From Branchiostoma floridae (Eukaryota > Chordata > Leptocardii > Amphioxiformes > Branchiostomatidae), in assembly GCF_000003815.2 (NCBI RefSeq), contig NC_049980.1:17038295-17102294 (forward strand): a stretch of 64,000 nt of DNA, in the 5' to 3' direction. Positions 46,048-58,000 of the stretch are shown piece after piece (the first letter of the stretch is position 1; each line of letters begins with the position of its first letter). The notes beneath the pieces are model-generated. The model had not been told where the DNA came from. It did not search any database and was given only the letters and a program-made list of their open reading frames with translations. A program made the translations under genes and the position numbers.

Positions 46048-49000
46048 CTGGGGGAAGACAAAGAGAATAGACAAAAATGTCAAAGACATTCACCTACTTG
46101 ACCTAGGCCACAACAAGTAAATTTTATGGATGACATCTTCTGCAGACTGAAAAAATTATGAAATATGATGAAAAAAACAAGATGGCTACAAAAAACAAGA
46201 AGGCTAAATTAAAAATAAAAAAAACACCATATAAAACGTTGTGACAAGAATTGAAGTGATACAAGGGGCGTTCAATAAGTAATAACTCTGACCCACTTTC
46301 AGTTGTCTGATCTAGATGAAATTTTGCATGTGTAATGATTCATATCTCTATAGTTTATGCTGCAAAAAAGAGCTCTGAACTATTTGTGGTTTCTGATTTA
46401 ATGGTGTTTGAACTGAGTTAGGTGTGAAATGGACCAGGTGTGAAATGGAGCCAGTTGAGTGTCGCGCAGTGATCCGGTTTTTGTATTTGAAAGGACGCAC
46501 ACCAAAGGAGACTTTTGATGAAATGAAAGAAACTTATGGTGATGATGCCCCATCATATGACCTTGTAAAACGCTGGCATCCTGAATTCAAACATGGCCGG
46601 AAGTCTGTGGAAACAGCTCCCAGACCTGGTCGTTCCTCTTCTGCCATTGATGAGGCATCTGTTGGAAGACCAACCTGGGGTGTCCTACAAAAACGGTGTC
46701 CAGAGCTGCATCAAACGATGGGAGAAATGCATAACTCTGGGTGGTTCCTATGAAGACTAATAACTGTGCCAAGTTTCATTAATCTCCTGCTATGGAAAAT
46801 GAGTCAGAGTTATTACTTATTGAACGCCCCTCGTAAAACAATTGGTAGCACAGACAACAAATTATCCTATCTTCAAGAAGTGAACTATAGTGTAGTATAA
46901 GTGACACTAGTGTGGTAGACTTGTAACACTTACCAAGTTGGCAACTAGTCTGATGACTTCTATAGTGGTGCCACTCTTGCAACTATCCGACTAGTTTCAC
47001 TTCTACAACTACAGTCATTGATACCTTGCTAGTATCACTTCTACAAGGACAATAATTAGGCTACAACACAATATATTTTCTAATTTTTGTACTCATCATG
47101 TTGACCATTTACGAAGAAGAAAACATTTTTCTTTCTGCGGCAGAAGTGCGGCAGCAGAAGTTATGTTGACGACAAATATCCGGAAACACACACTCACAGA
47201 CACACCCAAAACAATATCTCCATTTTTCATAGATAACATTATACCTCCATGAAAGCACCAACTTACCAGAGATGAAAGAGAATGTCTAAATGCAAACATA
47301 AGGACTCTTTATTGATAATCTACTAAATGCAAGTCATATGTTCAGCCCAAAAAAGATCAAGCCATGCCATAGGAAGGCAGTTGAATTACCCTGGGTAGGA
47401 AATGTCTAATTTACCTTGCACAAAGACCCAATGTAACGCATGCGCACTTAAAGAGAAGACAGCTTGAACTGCAGACAAAAACATAACAAATTACCCAATT
47501 GCAAATGACATTTAGTTAATCGAAGCTCCTGTTTCTGGAGAGTGTTATGTTATTTTGCTGAAAGATGTACCCTGACAACACTCATGTCAAACATAGTTCC
47601 GTCCATAGGCTGGCCTGGTGACGTCAGCGACCAATGGAAAAATGTTGGACACGGAATTAAACGTAGATAACCTGATATCCCGCCTTTTGGAAGGTAATTT
47701 TGTCCATTTTTACCTTTACTGGTCCAAGTACCTCGAACCATTATGTAAACGTTTTGTGATTCATTTTAGCACAGGGTTCAAATCCCGTAGAGCACTGTTT
47801 GGACAGGACAGAGACCAGCCTCCAGAGACACACGGCAGCACATTTAACCCTCATGAGATGGGGAACAACAGACAATATTAACCAGACAGTAATTGACGGC
47901 GAGTGAAGTAAATCACACACGATGTGTTAAGTTCAGTTCTCACCCTGTTGTAACTACATCAATTCAATCATCAATTCAAATGTTGATGATGTCATCGAAT
48001 ACACCTTTCCCTTTTCTATTAGCATACACAATGTTCTTACCTTGTGATGATCTGCCATCATGAAGTAGATAGCATCTGATATAACATCTTCCTCCACCAG
48101 CACCCAGTCATCCACACACTGTTGGCAGATGGGGAAGGTAATCTAAAAAATACCACAAAATGATACATAAATCTGCAGTAAAACTGAAATATCAAAGTAG
48201 CTAACAGTTCCAGATATACAACTTGAAACACTGATTAGGACTGCAACACAAAGGACAAATTATGTAATGTGACCACAATGTCCATAGTCAGTACAGACAC
48301 TGGTATGAATATGGCTCTGTACAGATCATTACAAACTTAAACAAAGTAAACGCTATTAAATTATCAATAACAAATTACTGTGATATGTCAAGTTAGCATC
48401 ATCAATGCATATGTCTATGATTTCATACAAGTCAAGACAGTAAAATCAAGAAGCATAACAGATATTAGTATCAAAATGAATCAAACAATCATCTTTGAAG
48501 AGAAATAGCAGATCTGGAACTCACAGATCCTTCCTCCACTCCCCCTGCTGTCCCATCAGACAGAGTGTCCAGACTGGGCAGGTCCAGGATGCGCCCTGCC
48601 TCCACAGACTTGGCCATGACTGCAGAATGGGCTGGCTGACAGCCGACAACCTGTATCACGAACATGTGCAATTCTAAAATATGTTTTAAAACAAGTTTGC
48701 TCAGTGCAAGGCTACATAGAGCACTTCAAGTACAAACATACTGTACAAACATCTTCCACCTTGTGGTGGAAATGACCTTGTGATTATAACTTGAAGGCTC
48801 TGACAGGCCTTACTGTTGTGTCATCTATTCCTCACTTGCTTCAAGTGAAAATGAGAACCTAGCTTCAATTGGGGATGTCTTCTTTAATAGAAGGGATGAA
48901 AAGCTGAAAGTCTGGTGCTTGAGAACAGCCACACCCCAAGCACAATAAAGAACCCAACACACTTATCCAAAAATGAGGAGGGGTCCATCACAGTGTGAGT

Positions 49001-52000
49001 GGCTTGGACCTCATAGTCTTGTTCTCTGGTAACACCTTGAAAAGGTGATAGTCACATGTTATGCCAATCCTTCCACAAAATTTGATAAATCTCAATGAAT
49101 AAATCAACTGAATATTTAATATCTATTCATTGTAACAGGCACATGATTTTTCAAAAGTGCTTACTATATAAGTGACAAATAATCATAGATGGGAACCTTC
49201 ACAGTGGGCTTTACTGCCTTGATATATGCAGCTATTCCAGCAATCAGACCTCCTCCCCCCACAGGGACAAACACAGCATCAACATCAGGGAGATCTTCCA
49301 CGATCTCTTTTCTGCATTAGGACAAAGTAGAAAAAATAACTAAATCCAGCACATAAATAGACTAGAATGGTGACATTTGCAAGCAAATATATAATGCTTA
49401 CCTTCACATGTTTAGTCTAACATTGACTACTGTTATGCATTATGATTAGGCAGACAACTTGCTGTAACATAATAGATAAAAATTGTGCTCTATCTGTCCA
49501 TTGTCTAATCACTGTAATTGCACTGAAGGCCACAGGGAAATATTTTTGCAGTGGTTTCAACTCCTTGACAGCCAGTTGGAAACTACACAGCGAGTCAGGT
49601 CCTCAAGACAGACATAGCAGTCGCTTTTGGCAGCGCAGTACTTTCTTGATCATTTATGTGTCACTTATTTTGCCATATCTACCCTCTGAATATGTAGTAC
49701 AATACATTGTACTTCACTACCATATTGTTGGCAGTCAAACCTGTCCCAGCATTTGACAGGACACTGGTCTGGACTGACCCATAGTCATTGAGATGTCATG
49801 GTGCACAGTACGCTGTAACATATACAGTATATGGTCAAACTGGGCAACTTCGCATTATTGCACATGCCGGATAATTCCAAGAAATATGCTGGCAAATTGG
49901 TTGTGCAATTAAACAGCTTCTACTGTACATCTATATCCTAGAAAGTTGACTGGCATACATACCCTACTGTCCCCTGTCCTGTCATGACCTCCATGTCATT
50001 GTATGGAGATATGAACGGAATCCCTTCTTCCTGTAATATACAGAAAATTAAATGTGACTTACTTGCAAGGACAGATATACATGTACATGCTATTTCTATA
50101 GAAAAGGCATTATACCATAACAATACACATTAGGGACAAGTTATCATGACAAGCAATGACTTATTGTGTATAAATGGAGTATAATTACCAATATTGATAG
50201 TATCAGCTCCTTCTATATTCATCTTAGGCCACACCAATTTAATTTCTTGGTTCACGGATTCGCTCGCTCCTCCTTTTTGGGAAAAGAAATAAAAATAAAA
50301 ATTACCACTCAGCAAATTTTCACCATTAATGAAACTATTCACCAACTTTCTGGTGTAGCAAATTGGCCTTTATATTATAAACTCGTTAAAGTGTGGGTAC
50401 AGGTGCTGTTATTGTACAATAATAGTGTTTTTGTCCTTTTTTCAAGCTGAAAACTTTTTTTCTTTATGTTTTGGATTAGCCGTTACCTTTACCCCAACCA
50501 TTTTACAATTTTTATTTTTATCTTTATTTCGCCCTCTAGCTCCATATTTCTTATGAAAAAATCCGTGAACCAAGAAATTAAATTGGTGTGGCCTTATGAA
50601 CCCTTCAAATAACTGTCAAATGGTTAAAAACAAAATTGTGCTTTTATAAAGACGTCACACAATTAAATTATACGTATATAAAAACACCTTATGGTGACCT
50701 ACCTGTGCTGTCTGCCTTGCTTTGGTTTCAGCCTCCACAGCATCTGTCCCATGATGCCTCAGGATGGCCCCCTGCCTGACAAGGGCCAACTCTTTTGTCT
50801 TGGACACATTCTCACTCAGGTATATTGTTCCCGTTAGACCAACTGTCTTCATTGCTAATGTCTAAGAATAAAACATTTCTAAATGACTTGTCTGAAGTTT
50901 CATCTACAAACAAATGCAAAGACAATGTAATAATACAAAATGCAATGACATTCCTTCACTTGTGTTGACAGTGTACTACGTATACTATGAGGGGAACTAT
51001 CTCAGTAAGTGTAAACCAGCAGTGGTGGTACCAGGGTTGGCAGAAACGGCTGCCCGGTCGGTCGGCGGAAACCGCTGCTGGTCCGGAGGTTAGTTTTGGG
51101 GGTTTCGAGTATTGCATACAGCAGTGTAAGTGAAGTAAACAAAATGCCTACTTAAATATTCCATAACGGTTGTTAGATGTTGCTACATGTTCAAAGGAAG
51201 CTGGCCAAATTACTTATCTTTTGAAAAAAAAATTAATTTGACATTTCTTGGTAAGATTGTCCCATCCCCAGCTGCTACTTAGAACGTCCCCCCCCCCCAA
51301 AGAACAAGTAATAATAAAGAACAAGTAATAATAAAGTTTACTACTGTCCCCTATTAGAAGCGCCTCACACATATCCACGTGGCCACACACACTGCGTATT
51401 TTGGGGTCAACGACCTAACGTTAATATGCGCCGCATGGAATGCCGGAAACTTCCGATGAATCAAATCAATCCAACCTACAGTTTTCCATTTCAGAGTATA
51501 TGAATATAAAATTAGTGTTGGGATTACATTTTTGAAAAAAAAAATCAAGGCGCTAATCATGAGTGCCAGGTGTACAGTTCTCAAACAGGACCTTCGTTTC
51601 TGCAACCTCGCTCTACTCAAATACCAAATAGCATTAAGTTCTTACAGTGAGGACACGGCGCGGCTCATTATCGACCTTATTAGCGTTAATGAGCTGGCAG
51701 CACCGAAATCTGGTGTTCACCAAAAACAAGCACAAGTTCAAATTACGCCGTGTTTGCGTTTTCGAATTTCCGTAATGACGGTAATGTTTACGATATTAGT
51801 ACCACTGAGTTGTAGGGTCAGCCTACACGAGAAATGCACTTAAATACCTGCTGCGATAGCAAGCCATCTTGTTTACATTTGGTATACTCGAAACCCCCAA
51901 AACCAACCTCCGGACCGGGCAGTGGTTTCCGCCGACCAACCGGGCAGCTGTTTCCGCCAACCCGTGGTACCGATAGTAGGAGCATCTGGCAGCTCAATGA

Positions 52001-55000
52001 AAATTTGAAAAAGCTGTGTGGTTTTTGTTTTGTTTGTACTACTGTAAATGCAGAAACGTTTGTGGTGGGTTATGCTTGCAGTTTGTGTGTTGGCTGCTTT
52101 ACTTAAAACCACTGCAAACATCTTCCCATTACAGGACTGCAGAATATGAAGCTACGGGTTCGCTTAAAAGGCTGGGCTGTCTACCAGGCCAGGCTACCTG
52201 GCCTGTCTACCTGGCCTGGCTATCACGTCAGGCTACTCAGATCCCCCCATTCATAGCCCCATCATATGGCACTCAGCCAAAATAGCTGATTGACAGGCAT
52301 AGTAATTGCTGATCTCCAACCCTGCTAGTGCCAGTGACCCAAGGTTGCCCTGTCCACCACTGGCTGGGCCCTTTGGGAATGTGTCTGGGAGGCCTTGCTT
52401 GCAGCATGTCAGGAACACAAGTACCAGCACTGTGTTTGTGTATGTTTGTGGGTGTGTAAATGTGTGTGTGTGTGTGTGTGTAAGAATGGGCTTGCCAGCA
52501 ACAGAAATTTGTTTCTTTATTGAATATCTATCTTCTAGAACAGAAACTTACCGTGGCCGACTGGGACAAAATGATTCTAACACTTCCGAGCCTAATTCCA
52601 AACGTCACGAGGCAGATTCCAACACTTCCGAGCCTAATTCCAAACGTCACGAGGCAGATTCCAACACTTCCGAGCCCAGTTCCAAACAGCGCGGCACATT
52701 CCAACACTTCCGAGCCCAGTTCCAATCGTGCCGCGGCAGGGTTTTCCAAGCGTGCCGCGGCAGGGTTTTCAAAGCGTGCCGCGGCAGATTCCAACACTTC
52801 CGAGCCCAGTTCCAATCGTGCCGCGGCAGATTCCAACACTTGCGAGCCCAGTTCCAATCGTGCCGAGGCAGGGTTTTCCAAGCGTGCCGTGGCAGATTCC
52901 AACACTTCTGAGCCCAGTTCCAAACGTGACGAGGCAGGGTTTTGCAACCGTGCCGCGGCAGATTCCAACACTTTCGAGCCCAGCTGTGGATATGCATCTG
53001 GGTTTCCCATCCATTGAAACAGATCACAGATTGCAGCACAATGTAGAGTTAGTCTGACACACTTTCATATGGTGATCGTATTGTGATATTGATATTTGCT
53101 TTTTTGTATACTTGATTTGATAAACAAAGTCAGTTTTTTGTACTATGAGAAAGGGTAGAAACATCGCTAATTCAATTTTTTCATATGATTTGATTTCAAT
53201 GTTAAAATTCAAGTCCACTAAGATACAAAGGAAGTCATTGTTTTTGTAAGCTTGGTGTATTATAAGTACAAATAAAAATTTGCAGAGAGGAAAGAAGGGA
53301 CTCAGGAGCTATCGTATGGCTGGGTACCAGGCTACTTTTAAAAAAAATCTTGTCCTGAAATTTGTGTACGTTAAATTGATAGAAAAAAAGGGTGCATTTG
53401 TATTTCTAGAGAGCTATGTTCTTCTTAGCATGTAGTGATAGATTGTCTTAATGAAAGCTTTGCTGAAACTTATCAGTGGTGCATGTGGCATAGAGACATA
53501 GTAATGACAGACACTGCAGCTTAATTTAAGTCTGCTTCATTTATTTAAATTTTTGACTGCACTAAAGAAATATCCTTTATGTAACCTTATCACTAAAATG
53601 TAACCTGGCACAAAGCATGTGGACAGAGCATCAGAGCAATGATTACAATACTTGAAGTTGGACTGTCAGTTGCTGTTGTTGTACATACAGAAGTATAAAT
53701 TTCCATACTTTTTACCAATGCGTTTTGTGAACTATTTTGACACACACTAAAGGTTAACTTTGTGATGCCTTGCCTGAGTTGCCTCGTGTTTTTATTACCC
53801 ATCATCATCATCATCATTGGTCGACGTGATCGCATAGCCGAAGCTAGGTACTCATTTTCACCTGAGTAAAGTCAGGAAAGCCGTCTAAAGTGCCTTTCCC
53901 AAGGGCACAAGATCGGTAACACAGCACGGTCCCACTGCGCTACGCGGTCCCACTGAACCCATCATAATGTGCTAAATTACAGCGGACAAGTATAACAGTA
54001 TAATTTATTCTGTTTATAATTTCAAATATCCAAGGAGGTTTTATCGACAGGATTGATAAAAACACCTTGAATTAACACAACACACAGGCTTTTAGACTAG
54101 TGGGTACAAAAAGAAATCGCCCCGGTACCGGTACAACTTGCAACTTCTTAGTACTGACGACAAAATAAAGCCGAGCTGTGACCCTTGACCCATAAGATAA
54201 GGGACCATCCACTATACAGTGAGCAGTGGTCTCGGGAGCCCAAAGCCCAGTTCACCCTGCCTCGTCACGTTTGGAACTGGGCTCGGAAGTGTTGGAATCT
54301 GCCGCGGCACGGTTGGAAAACCCTGCCTCGTCACGTTTGGAACTGGGCTCGGAACTGTTGGAATCTGCCGCGGCACGCTTGGAAAACCCTGCCGCGGCAC
54401 GATTGGAACTGGGCTCGGAACTGTTGGAATCTGCCGCGGCACGCTTGGAAAACCCTGCCGCGGCACGATTGGAACTGGGCTCGCAAGTGTTGGAATCTGC
54501 CGCGGCACGCTTGGAAAACCCTGCCGCGGCACGATTGGAACTGGGCTCGGAAGTGTTGGAATCTGCCGCGCTGTTTGGAACTGGGCTCGGAAGTGTTGGA
54601 ATCTGCCTCGTGACGTTTGGAATTAGGCTCGGAAGTGTTAGAATCATTTTGTCCCAGTCGGCCACGGTAGAAACTATCTCAGCTTGTGCAACAAGAAGGG
54701 AGAGCATAAATCACTTGCTCACTGTAAAGCTAAACTTGTATTGACCAAGGGGGGTACTGTATAATTACATGTACCTCCTTGTTCTCTATGCTAGTATGCC
54801 ATGTTGACATATACAATCTTTAATATATAGTAGTCACATAGCATTTTTGAGGCTGTGGATTGTTATCCACTGTACAATTTTTGTGTCCAGGACAGAGCCC
54901 AATCCTCTCCTTCCACTGACAATAATCTCTCCAACCCCCTTGTACAAGTTGGAGTGGGGTCTAGGTCTAACACCCTAAAGCATTTACCAAACACAGTACT

Positions 55001-58000
55001 GGTACAGTACTTGAATGTGTTCCTGACAGCTGCAAGGAAGGCCTCCCAGACACTTTCCCGAAGGGTCCAGCCAGTGGACACTGGCAGGGTTGAAAATTAG
55101 CAATTACTATGCCTGTCACAGTAGTGGCAAAATATTGGACATTCTGAAACATGGGGCATTTCAAAAACTTACAAATAAGCTTACAAACCAACGGGTTATC
55201 GATTTAAATACATCATTGTGTTTTCATAACAGTCTGCCTTCAGTGGCTACGAGTAAAATGTACACCAGGGGTTCATTCATGTCTCCCTTGGGAATTTCAG
55301 TACAGAGGAATAACAGGTTGCCCGGTGTCGTTCATGGCCCGTTGCTTGCCCGCTATCTCGAGCTGCGATGTTTTCGTCAACCCTTACGTTACGGAAGCCT
55401 GTCCGCTATCTCGAGCTGCGATTTTTTAGTCAACCCTTACGTTACGGAAGCCTGTCCGCTATCTCGAGCTGCGATTTTTTTAGTCAACCCTTACGTTACG
55501 GAAGCCTGTCCGCTATCTCGAGCTGCGATGTTTTTCGTCAACCCTTACGTTACGGAAGCCTGTCCGCTATCTCGAGCTGCGATTTTTTAGTCAACCCTTA
55601 CGTTACGGAAGCCTGTCCGCTATCTCGAGCTGCGATTTTTTTGTCAACCCTTACGTTACGGAAGCCAGTTCAAGCCAGTTGCGTGTCCGCTATCTCGAGC
55701 TGCGATCTTTTCGTCAAACGTTACGGAAGTGGTCCTGTGTGGCTACCACGGCGTTCCAAGCTGTATAAAGTGACGTCCCCTCTGGCGTTATCACGTCTGC
55801 GTTGCACCCAGTTTGGTGCTGTTTCGTGTGTGAGGTTGACGATTTTGAAAATGACCACCAAAATCGACTTCATTTGTTAGATAGTGATTTTTGGCCGAGA
55901 AGGAGAACTAATATTCCGACATTCAAAATGTTGTGCAGAACTTTGGGAGCTTACATGTCCAATTTTCCTCTAAAGAACGCTGTGAAGGGGAAGAAACGTG
56001 AGGCCGGCGAGCCCACAGCTGGAAAAATCCGGCTGTTGGGAGAATTTAGCAGTCATCAGTACACAAGCTGTCACCGAGCTTCTGTTAAGCTTAAGCAAAG
56101 TTCTCGTAAAAATATTACATATAGCATAATCTAAAACATTTCGAAAAAATGTTTCTCTGGTAAACTGTGTAGTATGACCTTCGAGTTTACACTTGGAAGC
56201 ACATTTGCTCAACACGTGCCAAGTCAGGCGTGCATGATGCTCAGTGGGGCATTCTCCAAAGATTCTGGTAAACATGATCTAAAAGAATCACACCGGGCTG
56301 TGTCTCCTTAAAAGATTATAGGACTGGTATTAAACGCTCCATTTTTTCATATTTTCGTGTCTTATATAGACTGTTTCGATATTCGTTGGGGCCCTGAGTG
56401 TTTGGATTTTGCGTATAATTGACCACTTCCGTCAACGGGCCACACAGGACCACTTCCGTAACGTTTGACGAAAAGATCGCAGCTCGAGATAGCGGACACG
56501 TAACTGGCTTGAACTGGTTTCCGTAACGTAAGGGTTGACTAAAAAATCGCAGCTCGAGATAGCGGACAGGCTTCCGTAACGTAAGGGTTGACTAAAAAAT
56601 CGCAGCTCCGTAACGTAAGGGTTGATTAAAAATTCGCAGCTCGAGATAGCGGACAGGCTTCCGTAACGTAAGGGTTGACTAAAAAATCGCAGCTCGAGAT
56701 AGCGGACAGGCTTCCGTAACGTAAGGGTTGACTAAAAAATCGCAGCTCGAGATAGCGGACAGGCTTCTGTAACGTAAGGGTTGACTAAAAAATCGCAGCT
56801 CGAGATAGCGGACAGGCTTCCGTAACGTAAGGGTTGACAAAAAAATCGCAGCTAGATACAGCGGACAGGCTTCCGTAACGTAAGGGTTGACTAAAAAATC
56901 GCAGCTCGAGATAGCGGACAGGCTTCCGTAACGTAAGGGTTGACGAAAACATCGCAGCTCGAGATAGCGGACAGGCTTCCGTAACGTAAGGGTTGACGAA
57001 AAAATCGCAGCTCGTAACGTAAGGTGGAAAAACTTGGTTGCGTGTGTCTTGTGTCTTGTTAAGAAGGACCACCCGTGCTAATGCCGTTATGTAAGGTTTG
57101 CTTGAAACTCGGTGTCCCTCTTGTGTCAGGATGGCGTGTGTCCCTTGTTAGGCTGTGGAGGGTTTTGGACGAAGGGTTGATGGAAAATGTGTATACTGTC
57201 CCAGCCCAGACAACATGGAATTCAAGTACCTGATTGGCATGTAAGGTGGATTGTGTTTCAAAAATCGGTGAATTCCCTTGGGTGCAATATCATTCTACGT
57301 TTAAGGGACTGTACGATATTTATCAGGGGGGGAGGGTTGGTGCGTTAGGGGGGGAGGGCCATGTTAATTTTTTTTGAGGTGGGGGGAGGGCCATGTTAAT
57401 TTTTTTTTAGATAGGGGGAGGGCCATGTTAATTTTTTTGAAAGAATTGTTTATACTATTTTTTGCATTTTGCCGCCTTAGCGGCAAAATGCTCTGAGACC
57501 AGAATAGTCGCCGTTGTGATGGAGTGATGGAGTGATGTTGAGATGAACGGACCTGTTCAAAATCTGCACTGCATTTGTATACAACTTAAAAGCTCTGTCG
57601 TGAGTCATTGTCTGTGGTCCGTAATGGGGCCTGATATTTGATTAGATTAAATGAATGAAGTATGATATTCCTAAGATTGATGCAGCATATAATCAAATTA
57701 TTGCTCTTACATTTTAACGTTGTATTACCAATTCATAAAGATGAAATGTTTTCCAAATAAATCGTGTATATATATATAACAGTTACATATAGCCTATCCC
57801 AGATTCCTTTGCGACTTAGTTAATATTCATTAGTAGGGTTTCCAGGCGGTGGTGTTTTCCGTGCGTGTAGCGATTTTCGATTGATCGCCGTGTAAAATTG
57901 AGAAAGGCCTAGAACTTCAAACTTACCAGAATTGTAGTATATAGTATGGAGGCCCTGGCAATGTAAAAATTTTAAGCAGGGGATAAAAGATTGTTGAGAT

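Larger units (their letters stand above)
52290..55122. mobile_element. Foldback-type element 1
   Basis: Outer inverted ends TGACAGGCATAGTAATTGCT (52290) and AGCAATTACTATGCCTGTCA (55122) continue inwards for about 140 bp. They are followed by inverted arms made of tandem 42-bp and 24-bp modules (52549-52990 and 54245-54670). The 1.2-kb middle carries a SINE. The element interrupts the left terminal repeat of the 9.9-kb element: the sequence after 55122 resumes as a match to 61905-61955. Confidence 0.75.

Noticed and set aside
52306..53057. Long open frames (up to 201 codons) across repeat arm 1, and matching ones at 54185-54744
   Set aside because: The modules are 42 and 24 bp, so all frames stay open on both strands. 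The translations are only repeat readouts and the sequence is a transposon arm.
55090..55880. Open frames of 166 and 170 codons over the 53-bp array
   Set aside because: They cycle through frames of the same repeat; there is no start, splice or domain support.
52549..57020. CRISPR-like look of regularly spaced repeats
   Set aside because: Eukaryotic context, no unique spacers, and the arrays are inverted partners of a foldback element.
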